A stretch of 43,986 nucleotides of DNA from JBCBAP01 sp038532435. Lineage in GTDB: Bacteria > Pseudomonadota > Alphaproteobacteria > Rhodobacterales > Rhodobacteraceae. The notes under the pieces are model-generated. The model saw only the letters and a program-made list of their open reading frames with translations. It was not told where the DNA came from and ran no database searches. The translations under genes and the position numbers were made by a program. Position 1 is the stretch's first letter, and each line of letters begins with the position of its first letter. Below, one piece after another: positions 7,876 to 14,848 of this stretch. The DNA lies in assembly GCA_038532435.1 (NCBI GenBank), contig JBCBAP010000028.1, forward strand, positions 1-43,986, read 5' to 3'.

Positions 7876-8124
7876 TCAGACGACCTCGGACGTGACCTCG
7901 ATCTGGTAGGAAGAGAAGGAGTCCGGCGTCGGATCCACCGCCTCCTTCGATTCCGGCGGCAGCAACTCTCCGATCAGATAGAGCCCGAAGATGAAGACAC
8001 CCGGGATCACGACAACCGCAGCCGCTACCCCGGCCCCGACCAGCATTTGCTTGGTCACATCAAGGAAGAGGTTGTCCCGGTCGATCTCACCGTCGCCGTA
8101 GGGACCGTCATTTTGCGCGTTCAT
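7876..8124 (-). CDS. pufX: PufX-like reaction-centre/LH1 core polypeptide
   Basis: The product is 82 residues, the same length as Rhodobacter sphaeroides PufX, and lies directly downstream of pufM as in that genus. It has one transmembrane helix (about 30-55). A KQMLVGAG entry matches the QMMKGAG region of PufX from memory, and the helix is followed by an ELLPPES exit like the RMLPIQE of the known protein. PufX opens the LH1 ring for quinone exchange and organises core dimers. Here it is encoded without pufB or pufA in the same operon, which is odd. Overall identity to known PufX is modest, so the call rests on position, length and topology. Confidence 0.8.
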   Translation of the reverse strand: MNAQNDGPYGDGEIDRDNLFLDVTKQMLVGAGVAAAVVVIPGVFIFGLYLIGELLPPESKEAVDPTPDSFSSYQIEVTSEVV

Positions 8125-8136
8125 AGCCTCTTCTCC

Positions 8137-9060
8137 TCAGTCGAGCGGTGCGAAACGGTGTTCTTGCGCCCAGACATACCAGTTGTCGACAACCGTGCCC
8201 GTGAGCATGATCCCGATGCCACCGGTGATGGGGGTCAGAACCGCGAACCACCAGGCCCACCGATGGATACCCTCCATTGTCGCGTTGAAGCCCATGGTCC
8301 AGCGCCAGAAGAGCGCCGCACGCTCCGTCGCCGTGCCGCGATCCGCGATCTGGTCGAGCTCCCGATCGCCGCCAAAGCGGGAGACCGCGAGGATCGTCGC
8401 CCCGTGCATCGCGAACAGCAGCGTAGAGCCGTAGAGGAACGCGATCGAAAGCGCGTGGAACGGGTTGTAGAACAGGTTGCCGTAGGTCACCGACAGCCCG
8501 AGCGTCCAGTCCAGATGGCTGAAGATCCCGTACGGCACCGCTTCTGACCAGGAGCCCATCGCGATGGGCCGGAAGAGGCCGAGCACGAGGAAGAGCCAGA
8601 TCGCGGCACCGAAGGCGTAGAACACGTGCTTGCCCATCTTAAGCTGCTGCGCCAGCACGTAGGACCGCGCCCACCAGGAGATCACCGAGATCAGGAGGAA
8701 GAAGCTCGCAATGAGCCACATGCCCCCTTCGGCCAGCGGCGCGAAGCCGAGGCCATACTCCGCCGAGGGCGGCTCGAGCGAGAAGTAGAACAGATCCCGC
8801 AGGAACACCGCCGGATTATACCCGGCCTGTCCCCAGTAGTGAGCGCCCACCATGGTGAACCAGATCAGACCCGTGGCGAGGGACAGGACGCCCCACGCAC
8901 CGAGGTAGAACGGGCCGAGCTGCGCATTGCCGAACCAGCCAAGGAGGGTGGAGAAGGAGGCAGACTTGCCCCGCTCCCCCAGGTCGGCATCCTCGACCAT
9001 GCCCATTTCAGGTGGGCCGGCGATCTGCGCCTGAGTGAAGATGTTTTGATACTCAGCCAT
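8137..9060 (-). CDS. pufM: Photosynthetic reaction centre M subunit
   Basis: The 307-residue protein has five membrane helices and aligns closely with Rhodobacter sphaeroides PufM. The opening MAEYQNIF and the SHLDW, NPFHALSIAF and MHGATILAVSRFGG segments are easily recognised. Ligands are intact: H182 (accessory bacteriochlorophyll), H202 (special pair), and H219, E234 and H266 (non-haem iron). Nothing suggests decay. Its start overlaps the pufL stop by 8 bases and pufX follows after 12 bases. It should bind bacteriochlorophyll, bacteriopheophytin and QA together with PufL. No pufC cytochrome gene follows. Confidence 0.97.
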   Translation of the reverse strand: MAEYQNIFTQAQIAGPPEMGMVEDADLGERGKSASFSTLLGWFGNAQLGPFYLGAWGVLSLATGLIWFTMVGAHYWGQAGYNPAVFLRDLFYFSLEPPSAEYGLGFAPLAEGGMWLIASFFLLISVISWWARSYVLAQQLKMGKHVFYAFGAAIWLFLVLGLFRPIAMGSWSEAVPYGIFSHLDWTLGLSVTYGNLFYNPFHALSIAFLYGSTLLFAMHGATILAVSRFGGDRELDQIADRGTATERAALFWRWTMGFNATMEGIHRWAWWFAVLTPITGGIGIMLTGTVVDNWYVWAQEHRFAPLD

Positions 9061-9901
9061 TCATGCCTCCCTCAAGATCGATCCAGAACGGAAGATCGAC
9101 ATACCAGAACCACCAGTCGGCCCAGGCCTCGAACCAGATGGTCCCCGAAATCACGATGCAGACCGCGGACCAGAACCCGGCGTTGAGCGCCAGGAGAAGG
9201 CCGAGGCGGTGGATCCCGAGGGGCCCGATCGAGTAGCCGATGAAGTCCCGGAAGAACGTGTCCTCATGCTCCGGCGCGCGCATCTCCTCGCCCTTCTCCG
9301 GGTTGGCGGCGGACAGGATCAGCGAGCCATGGAGCGCGAGGGCAAGCGTGGTGGTGAAGAAGAAGGTCACCGCCAGCATGTGCGCCGGGTTGTAGTGGAA
9401 ATTGCCGTAGGCGTAGCCGACATTGTTCACCCAATCGAGGTGGGAGAAAATGCCGTAGGGAAAGCCGTGTCCCCAGGCGCCCATCAGCACCGGACGGATC
9501 ACCACCAGGGTGGTGTAGGCGAAGATCGCCATGCCGAAGGCAATCGGCACGTGGTAGCCCATCCCGAGCTTGCGGCAGATCTCAACCTCCCGGAACGCCC
9601 AGCTTATGAACGCGCCGTGGGCGCAGATCGTTATGAGCTGCCAGAGCCCGCCCTCCGCGAGCGGTGCCCAGCCGAGGCCAACCTCCAGCTCCGGCGGCTC
9701 GATCGAGATCAGCCAGGGGTTCCAGGTGTCCCCGAGGGACGCGCCGTAGAAGATCAGCACCGTGCCCAGAAGGGCGAAAAAGGCGGTCGTGACGCCGAAA
9801 AAGCCCACGTAGTAAGGACCTACCCAGAAATCGAATAGGTCGCCGCCGATCAGCGTCCCTCCGCGGACGCGATACTTTCTTTCGAAGGACAGCAAAGCCA
9901 T
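9053..9901 (-). CDS. pufL: Photosynthetic reaction centre L subunit
   Basis: The 282-residue protein (MALLSFERKYRVRGG start) is full length. Counting without the initial Met it keeps H153, H173 (bacteriochlorophyll ligands), H190 and H230 (iron ligands), and E212/D213, which deliver protons to QB. The AANPEKGEEM and HEDTFFRD stretches are near identical to Rhodobacter from memory. This indicates a functional type II reaction-centre subunit under selection. It is the first gene after the puf promoter; pufB and pufA, normally in front of it, are not found. The ATG follows a GGAGA about 10 bases upstream. Confidence 0.97.
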   Translation of the reverse strand: MALLSFERKYRVRGGTLIGGDLFDFWVGPYYVGFFGVTTAFFALLGTVLIFYGASLGDTWNPWLISIEPPELEVGLGWAPLAEGGLWQLITICAHGAFISWAFREVEICRKLGMGYHVPIAFGMAIFAYTTLVVIRPVLMGAWGHGFPYGIFSHLDWVNNVGYAYGNFHYNPAHMLAVTFFFTTTLALALHGSLILSAANPEKGEEMRAPEHEDTFFRDFIGYSIGPLGIHRLGLLLALNAGFWSAVCIVISGTIWFEAWADWWFWYVDLPFWIDLEGGMNG

Positions 9902-10331
9902 CTCTCATGTCTCCGCGTTTGGCGGCAGGCGCCAGGATCTCCGGTGCAGCCGTCTTGTTCGTCAGATCACTCTGCCGCGGGGATGGGCCGGTTCTGCCCG
10001 GGCCGCGGCGTGTGCGGTTTGTTGTGTCGGGATCCGGGCTCCGGCGCGAGGCGTCAGGTCGGTTCCCCATATGGCCCGCGGCGGGCAGGCCGGTCGTCTC
10101 AGCCGTGGCGCTCCTTCCGTCTTTTCAGGGGGCCGCGCGCGAGGCGACGGCGCTGTACAACGGGGGTGGAAGGCCCCGTATCGGTGCGACCCGGGCACGA
10201 CAAAGGACATTCCGGGGATCGGCATCGGGATGCGAGACGGGTGAGCGCTCTCTCCACGCGATCGGTCTCCTCACTGCTCCAAGTGCCCAAGTGCTCCGAA
10301 TGACTCGGAGCGTTGGGTGCGTCGTATCGTC
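9902..10331 (-). other. puf leader lacking pufBA
   Basis: About 430 bases lie between the puf -10 box and the pufL start. This is roughly the room that pufB plus pufA would need. I translated the ATG-initiated minus-strand frames and the longer open frames here. None shows the LH1 signature (a single helix with a central His and flanking Trp, or DPRR / WRPW motifs). The frames that do exist are Arg/Pro-rich and do not resemble proteins. A hairpin at 10286-10317 is the only structured element noted. Confidence 0.75.
10286..10317 (-). repeat. Hairpin in the puf leader
   Basis: The plus strand reads CCCAA-GT-GCTCCGA-ATGAC-TCGGAGC-G-TTGGG. This gives a 7-bp perfect inner stem and a 5-bp outer stem with a small bulge. 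It begins about 15 bases inside the predicted transcript. Hairpins at puf mRNA ends and between pufA and pufL control mRNA decay in Rhodobacter, so a role in mRNA stability is plausible; attenuation is an alternative. Confidence 0.6.
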
Positions 10332-10359
10332 ATTCTATGCTTACATTGTTAAGTGTCAA
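10332..10359 (-). promoter_or_regulatory. Sigma-70-type puf promoter
   Basis: The minus strand carries TTGACA (10359-10354), a 16-base spacer and TAGAAT (10337-10332), a near-consensus promoter. The -35 box overlaps the inner PpsR-type box. It points toward pufL, 430 bases away. Confidence 0.8.
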
Positions 10360-10396
10360 ATATTTTGGACAATCGGTTCGTAAATTGGACTGGACA
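10354..10396. promoter_or_regulatory. Tandem PpsR/CrtJ-type operator of puf
   Basis: On the minus strand TGTCCAAAATATTTGACA (10371-10354) is a perfect TGT-N12-ACA box whose end forms the -35 element. Seven bases further upstream lies an imperfect copy, TGTCCAGTCCAATTTACG (10396-10379). Two adjacent boxes fit cooperative binding by PpsR/CrtJ, the redox- and light-responsive photosynthesis repressor. The arrangement recurs before puhA. Confidence 0.82.
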
Positions 10397-10512
10397 GCCC
10401 CGCGAAGGTACTGAAACGGCACGAGCACGCTTCCGATGCCCGAAAATTGCGGGCATCCGGCGTACGATCAGGACTGTTGGAGAGAAAAGTCGCCCGGGGT
10501 CGGGCGGCGGGT

Positions 10513-10540
10513 GACACCCGGCGCACTGGCACCGGGTGTC
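10513..10540 (-). terminator. Hairpin after the pseudoazurin gene
   Basis: A perfect 9-bp inverted repeat (GACACCCGG / CCGGGTGTC, 10-base loop) starts 7 bases after the pseudoazurin stop. It lacks a T tract. It separates the puh/pseudoazurin unit from the puf promoter. Confidence 0.65.
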
Positions 10541-10547
10541 GCGTGTA

Positions 10548-11045
10548 TCAGGAGCTTTCGGCGGCGAGCATCGCGTCCGCTTCGGCGAACAGTTCCTCAT
10601 AGACCTGCTTCGCCTTGCCGCGCTGGCGCACGGTCTTCGCTTCTTCGAGGGAGGCAGCCGCGTCGCCGACGAGGATCAGGCCGACCATGCCGACGGACCG
10701 GTGCGGCTGGCAATAGTAGCCGTAGGCGCCGTCCACGGTGAGGGTCACCTCGACCTCCTCGTTGATGCGCCCTTTCCAGGTGTCGCCGCCTGCGGGCATC
10801 ATCTTCTCGTCGACCTGGCTGTTATGGCCGCGATCGGTCGCCACGAACTTCACGATGTCACCGGGATTTGCGCGCAGCACGGCCGGTTTGAAGATCTGGC
10901 GCTTCTTGCGATCATCCGGATCCACGTTGAGCATCTCCACGATGTGGGTCTGCGCGTGTCCGTCCGCCGAAGCCACCCCGGGCAGCGCCGCCGCTGCCAT
11001 GGTGCCGCCCAGCAGGGCCAGATGTTCCCTCCGCGTGATTTTCAT
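10548..11045 (-). CDS. Pseudoazurin (type 1 blue copper protein)
   Basis: The 165-residue protein has a twin-Arg-containing signal (TRREHLALLGG, cleavage near ASADGH) and a cupredoxin domain. The type 1 copper ligands are clear: H74 (in GHNSQ), C112, H115 and M120 (YCQPHRSVGM). The match to pseudoazurins includes KPAVLRANPGD and the C-terminal extension EEAKTVRQRGKAKQVYEEL. Pseudoazurin is a soluble periplasmic one-electron carrier, usually donating to nitrite or nitrous-oxide reductases; no denitrification gene is present here. It lies between puhC and pufL, where acsF or puf genes are expected. This suggests a role in reducing the reaction centre, which is inference. Its ribosome binding site is AAGGAG. 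A separate promoter in 11046-11172 is possible. Confidence 0.92.
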   Translation of the reverse strand: MKITRREHLALLGGTMAAAALPGVASADGHAQTHIVEMLNVDPDDRKKRQIFKPAVLRANPGDIVKFVATDRGHNSQVDEKMMPAGGDTWKGRINEEVEVTLTVDGAYGYYCQPHRSVGMVGLILVGDAAASLEEAKTVRQRGKAKQVYEELFAEADAMLAAESS

Positions 11046-11172
11046 ATGATTAACTCCTTCTCACGTTCTGCGCTAAAGTAGGATAGGGTGGAGCGTCCAA
11101 AGGTAAACCCGTGTGACATCATTGTGTTTCCTGCGCATTCCGCCGCAGGGCCCACCCGGCAAGAGCCCGGTG

Positions 11173-11643
11173 TCACTCGGTCTGGATGAGGCTGGCAAAG
11201 GCCGCGACATTGTCCTTGCCGAAGCTGACGAGTTCGGTCTCCCGCCCCGTCGACGGATCGAAAAGGGCGAGACGGTTGCCCTCCCGCATGCGGACATGAA
11301 GCGGGCCCGCCGGATCCGCGTTGTGGCGCGCCCGTTCGCGCCTGACGAACCGGTCTATGGTGGACAGGAACCCGCCCTCGCCCGGGGCGAAGGTCGCGAT
11401 CTCGATCCCGTCCGCGTCGGTTACCCGGGCCGCACCGGAAGTGTCGCCCCAAAGGTGGATCACCTGCTCGGCGACGATGGGTCCGCGGGGCGGTTGCGCC
11501 TCCAGCGGGCGGTCCGTGATGCGCGCGAAGGCAACGATGGCCAGGATCGCGAAGATCAGCAGCAGAACCGCGCGCATCAGCAGGCGCGGAACCAGATCTT
11601 CGGGACGGTGGCGGATGCGGTTGGTGCTGGCCATGTCTGTCAC
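11173..11643 (-). CDS. puhC: Photosynthetic complex assembly protein PuhC
   Basis: The 156-residue protein has a basic cytoplasmic N terminus (HRPEDLVPRLL), one transmembrane helix (about 22-42) and a periplasmic domain. This is the PuhC topology, and it sits after puhB as in Rhodobacter. PuhC assists formation and arrangement of the reaction centre-LH1 core. The GTG start overlaps the puhB stop (GTGA); an ATG three codons later is an alternative. In R. sphaeroides the genes after puhC lead to acsF and puhE. Here a 127-base gap and a pseudoazurin gene follow instead. Confidence 0.88.
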   Translation of the reverse strand: MTDMASTNRIRHRPEDLVPRLLMRAVLLLIFAILAIVAFARITDRPLEAQPPRGPIVAEQVIHLWGDTSGAARVTDADGIEIATFAPGEGGFLSTIDRFVRRERARHNADPAGPLHVRMREGNRLALFDPSTGRETELVSFGKDNVAAFASLIQTE

Positions 11644-12287
11644 TCCGCGGCGATGGTGGCGGCGGGCAGGCCGCGGTCAGGGACGGCCTCCTCGGCGACG
11701 GTCGTCTCGATCCGTGCCGCCGCCGCCCGGGCGAGGATGTCCGCAACCGCCTGCGCGTGCGGAATGCAGCGGAGCGCGGGTTGCGTCGGGCTCATGTGCC
11801 AAGGCCGCACGTGGGGCCAGCAGACAAGGTAGGAAAGCCGCGTCTTGCCCGTGAGCTGCAGCGCGATGGTCCCCGTCCCCCGCTTGCGCAGGTCGAGCTG
11901 TGCGCCGCCGATCGCAGCAAAGGGCAGGTTGACCGTCAGCGTCAGCGCCGCCCCGATCCGCATCACCACCCGCGCGGAGGTGATCGTGTAGACGGTCGAG
12001 CGGGCCTGCACGAGCGCCACGAGCCACAGGATCGCCCCGGTGAGAAGGCCAAGGCCGAGGAACGGGATCGCGGTCGACAGCGCGGCACCCAGCGGCATCA
12101 GGTCGATGAGCGAACCGACCCGCCAGACCGCCAGCAGGACGAAGTAGCCGACAACCCAGCGCAGCGCGAGGGATTCCTTGACCAGTGTCCAGGTGTCGGG
12201 CCGCCCCTGCCAGAGGATCTCCTCCCCTTCCGGCAGCGCCTCCGGCAGTCCCCGGATCGGCTCGAACGCGATCTCTTCATGCGACAT
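11640..12287 (-). CDS. puhB: Photosynthetic complex assembly protein PuhB
   Basis: The 215-residue protein begins with the typical PuhB text (LPEGEEILWQGRPDTWTL). It has two strong membrane segments in the region 55-110 and a PH-like domain (YTITSARVVMRIGAAL, then FAAIGGAQLDLRKRGTG). PuhB is an inner-membrane factor needed for efficient reaction-centre and LH1 assembly. It follows puhA after 60 bases and overlaps puhC by four. No defects are visible. Confidence 0.92.
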   Translation of the reverse strand: MSHEEIAFEPIRGLPEALPEGEEILWQGRPDTWTLVKESLALRWVVGYFVLLAVWRVGSLIDLMPLGAALSTAIPFLGLGLLTGAILWLVALVQARSTVYTITSARVVMRIGAALTLTVNLPFAAIGGAQLDLRKRGTGTIALQLTGKTRLSYLVCWPHVRPWHMSPTQPALRCIPHAQAVADILARAAAARIETTVAEEAVPDRGLPAATIAAE

Positions 12288-12347
12288 GGTCGTCTCCCTG
12301 AGCGTCTTTGGCGGACCGGCCCGGAAAACTGCCCGGGCCGGTCGCGA

Positions 12348-13118
12348 TCAGATCTGCGGCTCGAGCCGCTTTGCGTCTGCGTAGAGGTACCCGCCGCCGT
12401 AGTAGGCCACGATCTTCTCCTCTTCGAGCAGGGTGATCTGGGACCCGCTCTTGACTTGCGGCACGTTGACGAAGTGCTTGCCGTAGATCGAGGTCACCTT
12501 GACCTGGTCGCGCTTGACCACGGCCATGTTGAACGGGATCAGGCGAGTGCCGCCACCATGGTCCGCGTCGAGTTCGACCGCGAGGTAGCGGATCAGCATC
12601 TCCGGGGCGTCGATCCACATGTCGGTGATGGTGCCCACCGTTTCCCCGTCACCGGCGATGACCGGCATGCCGCGGGGGTCGCGCCCGGCCTTGTGGCTGT
12701 ACGCGTCGTTGCTGGAGATCGGCATGATTTTCGGATGGCCGTGGCCGTCGAGCTCCGGCAGGTCCCGGCGCGGGGCCCAGGAGGCAGGGCCAACCCCGTC
12801 GACCATCGGATCGCCTGTGGGCTCGAACGGAAACCCGTTGGAGGTGCTGGTCCGGCGCAGGGGCAGGTCCGCACGGTCCGGATGCTGGCCAGAGGGCACG
12901 GTCACCTCACCCCGGCCGTGGGGCAGGCGGAACGTCTTGTCATCGGGAACCGAGAAGATCCCCTGATTGCCCGCGGTGGATCCGTCGTCTTCCTCCAGCG
13001 GATAGCCCTCCCGCATGTTCTCCCGCTGCAGGTAGTAGACCAGGGCAGCAAAGAATATCCAGAAAAGCCAGATGGATACGGTGGCAAGGTCGGTGTGACC
13101 AAAGAAGATGGACTGCAT
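12348..13118 (-). CDS. puhA: Photosynthetic reaction centre H subunit
   Basis: The 256-residue protein starts with a single transmembrane helix (about 12-32) followed by YYLQRENMREGYPLE, a hallmark of PuhA. The cytoplasmic domain keeps PHGRG, GPASWAPRRDLPELDGHGHPKI and the C-terminal TLLEEEKI. PuhA caps the L/M core and shapes the proton path to QB. The ATG follows AAGGATC. It is the first gene of a puhABC unit with its own PpsR-type promoter. In most relatives puhA follows the bchFNBHLM-lhaA genes; here none of these precede it. Confidence 0.96.
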   Translation of the reverse strand: MQSIFFGHTDLATVSIWLFWIFFAALVYYLQRENMREGYPLEEDDGSTAGNQGIFSVPDDKTFRLPHGRGEVTVPSGQHPDRADLPLRRTSTSNGFPFEPTGDPMVDGVGPASWAPRRDLPELDGHGHPKIMPISSNDAYSHKAGRDPRGMPVIAGDGETVGTITDMWIDAPEMLIRYLAVELDADHGGGTRLIPFNMAVVKRDQVKVTSIYGKHFVNVPQVKSGSQITLLEEEKIVAYYGGGYLYADAKRLEPQI

Positions 13119-13366
13119 GAGCGGATCCTTTTAGCGGACGGGTTGCGGGAGAGAGGCGGTGCGTCGGGCCTCCAGCCCTACCGTCTCCGCTGAGCTTGTG
13201 GGGGTGCCATGCGCGCAGGATGCGAGGGCGGGGCGCTGTGGCAGAACGGCGCCGGACGTGCGGTGGGAACCCCGTCCCGCCGTCGTCGATGTGCCGCATG
13301 CCAAAGTCCGGCGACCGCCGCCTCTGTCAGACATAGCTTTGACCTTCTCGCTGCGCCGCATGCCCA
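13119..13366 (-). other. Long puhA leader
   Basis: About 250 bases separate the puh promoter from the puhA start. Frames present are Arg-rich with no family resemblance and no LH1 or LhaA text. It is probably an untranslated leader, parallel to the 430-base leader of pufL. Confidence 0.5.
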
Positions 13367-13396
13367 AGGGTAATGGGCGACACCCGCGAGCGTCAA
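13367..13396 (-). promoter_or_regulatory. Predicted puhA promoter
   Basis: The minus strand has TTGACG (13396-13391) followed 18 bases later by a weak TACCCT (13372-13367). The -35 element is the end of the inner PpsR-type box, as at puf. The -10 assignment is uncertain. Confidence 0.55.
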
Positions 13397-13433
13397 CTTT
13401 TAATTACATCTCAAATGTCTACTAAAGATTACA
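13391..13433. promoter_or_regulatory. Tandem PpsR/CrtJ-type operator of puhA
   Basis: On the minus strand a perfect box TGTAATCTTTAGTAGACA (13433-13416) is followed after 7 bases by an imperfect box TGTAATTAAAAGTTGACG (13408-13391) that includes the -35 element. Spacing and placement match the puf operator exactly, although here the perfect box is the outer one. Confidence 0.8.
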
Positions 13434-13477
13434 ACTTGATCGACCTGCGCAGGGAACGAAGGGCCCCTGCCGCTCCC

Positions 13478-14170
13478 TCAGATCGGCTCCACCCCCCCGA
13501 CCGCGAGGACCTCTCCCGTCGGTGCCCCGGTGGGCGAGCCCCCGGGCGGTTCGTCGGAAATCGCAAGGGTTCCGCCGGGCAGCAATGGGCGCAGTGCCAC
13601 GGCGACGGGGATCCGGGCGTCAGGCTCCTCCGGCAGCACGCCGAGGGAGACCGGCGCCTCCGCCCCCTCTGCAATCAGCCACAGTTCGAGCACCCGGCCG
13701 GGCCGCGCCTGTCCTGCAGCGCGGGTGACCTGAAGCGTCCCGTCAAGCGGTGCGAAGCCCGCGGTGAGCTGCAGGCTGGCATCGTCCGAGGTGAGCGACG
13801 CCTCAAATCTCGGTGCCGCGGGCCCCGGTGCCCGCAAGAGCGGCGCGAGCGTCAGGACCCCCACCAGCACAACGGTCACAAACGCAAGCCCGAGCAACCA
13901 GCGGGGCCGCGGCGCCCGCCGCCGTCCGTGCAACCGGGTGATAAGCTGAGCCTTCACCCGGGCAGGCGGTTCCTCCGGCGGCACATCCTCTCCGAGCGCT
14001 GCGAACTCCGCCTCCCACTGCCAGACACGCTGGCGCAGCACCGGATCCGTCGCCATCCGTGCCTCGACAGCCCGCGCCGCCTCCGCATCGAGCAGGCGCA
14101 GGACATACTCCGCGGCGAGCGCGTCGTCATCCTCCGGCATGTTCGGTGCATCGGTCATCGGGACAGGCAC
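13478..14170 (-). CDS. RskA-type anti-sigma factor
   Basis: The 230-residue protein has an N-terminal cytoplasmic anti-sigma segment (AAEYVLRLLDAEAARAVEARMATDP), one transmembrane helix (about 90-110, LLGLAFVTVVLVGVLTL) and an extracytoplasmic RskA domain ending in GEVLAVGGVEPI. It should hold the sigma factor encoded just upstream and release it on an envelope or oxidative signal. The sigma gene overlaps it by 16 bases. A shorter start (MTDAPNMPEDD, four codons in) is also possible. Confidence 0.86.
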   Translation of the reverse strand: MPVPMTDAPNMPEDDDALAAEYVLRLLDAEAARAVEARMATDPVLRQRVWQWEAEFAALGEDVPPEEPPARVKAQLITRLHGRRRAPRPRWLLGLAFVTVVLVGVLTLAPLLRAPGPAAPRFEASLTSDDASLQLTAGFAPLDGTLQVTRAAGQARPGRVLELWLIAEGAEAPVSLGVLPEEPDARIPVAVALRPLLPGGTLAISDEPPGGSPTGAPTGEVLAVGGVEPI

Positions 14171-14697
14171 TCCTTCAGTTTCTGCAGGCTGCGGCGCAGC
14201 CAGGTTCGCATCGTGTTGAGCGGCACCTCGTAGCGGTCCGCCAGGTCCTGATAGGTCGCCCCGTCAAGGTACGCCCCGCGGACCGCCCCCGCCCGATCGC
14301 TCGGCAACTCGTCGAAACAGGCGGCGATCCGGCGGCTCTCGGACGCGGCGATGCTTGCCGCCTCCGGCCCCGGCCTCCCGTCCGACAGATCGACCGCGGC
14401 GTCGATCCCGGAGGCAGGCGCGCGCCGCGCGCGCAGCCGGTCGATGGAAAGGTTGCGGGCCACGGTGATCAGCCAGGTCATCGGACTGTGCCCGGTGACC
14501 GCGTAGCTGTCCGCCTTGTGCCAGATCCGGACGAACACATCCTGCAGCGCGTCCTCCGCTTCCCCCCGATCCTTCAAGACACGCAGGCAGACACCGAAGA
14601 GTTTCGCGCTGGTCGCATCGTAAAGCGCGGAAAACGCCGCCCGGTCCCGCAGGGCGGTGCGGGCGATCAGATCCTCGATGTCTTTGCGTGTCGTCAT
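14155..14697 (-). CDS. ECF RNA polymerase sigma factor (SigK-like)
   Basis: The 180-residue protein has sigma region 2 (FSALYDATSAKLFGVCLRVL and AEDALQDVFVRIWHKADSY) and region 4 (VRGAYLDGATYQDLADRYEVPLNTMRTWL), with a short linker and no region 3. It is an extracytoplasmic-function sigma factor of the type paired with RskA anti-sigma proteins. It probably directs its own pair and the DUF4394 gene upstream. A TTGACG near 14735 could be a vegetative -35 box for basal expression. Confidence 0.9.
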   Translation of the reverse strand: MTTRKDIEDLIARTALRDRAAFSALYDATSAKLFGVCLRVLKDRGEAEDALQDVFVRIWHKADSYAVTGHSPMTWLITVARNLSIDRLRARRAPASGIDAAVDLSDGRPGPEAASIAASESRRIAACFDELPSDRAGAVRGAYLDGATYQDLADRYEVPLNTMRTWLRRSLQKLKECLSR

Positions 14698-14754
14698 GCC
14701 ATCCCTGCCCTAACAGACCCGATGCCCCGCCCGTCAAGTGCCGGGGCACAGGAA

Positions 14755-14783
14755 ACACCCGGCCCGCATCGCGGCCCGGGTGT
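14755..14783 (-). terminator. Terminator between the DUF4394 and sigma-factor genes
   Basis: An inverted repeat ACACCCGG / CCGGGTGT with a GC-rich extension, followed on the minus strand by TTTCC, lies 65 bases after the DUF4394 stop. It should limit read-through into the sigma-factor gene. Confidence 0.6.
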
Positions 14784-14848
14784 CCCCTCCTCCTCCGGCG
14801 CGAGGGGTACGCCTACCAGATCACCCCAAGCCCTCGCGGCCCGGTGGA

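Noticed and set aside
9962..10290. Minus-strand open frames of 63 and 87 codons between the puf promoter and pufL, tested as pufB or pufA.
   Set aside because: They are Arg/Pro-rich, have no hydrophobic helix and no conserved His/Trp, so they are not LH1 polypeptides.
10548..11045. The cupredoxin as nitrite-reductase partner in a denitrification cluster.
   Set aside because: No nir, nor or nos gene occurs in the window; the neighbours are photosynthetic.
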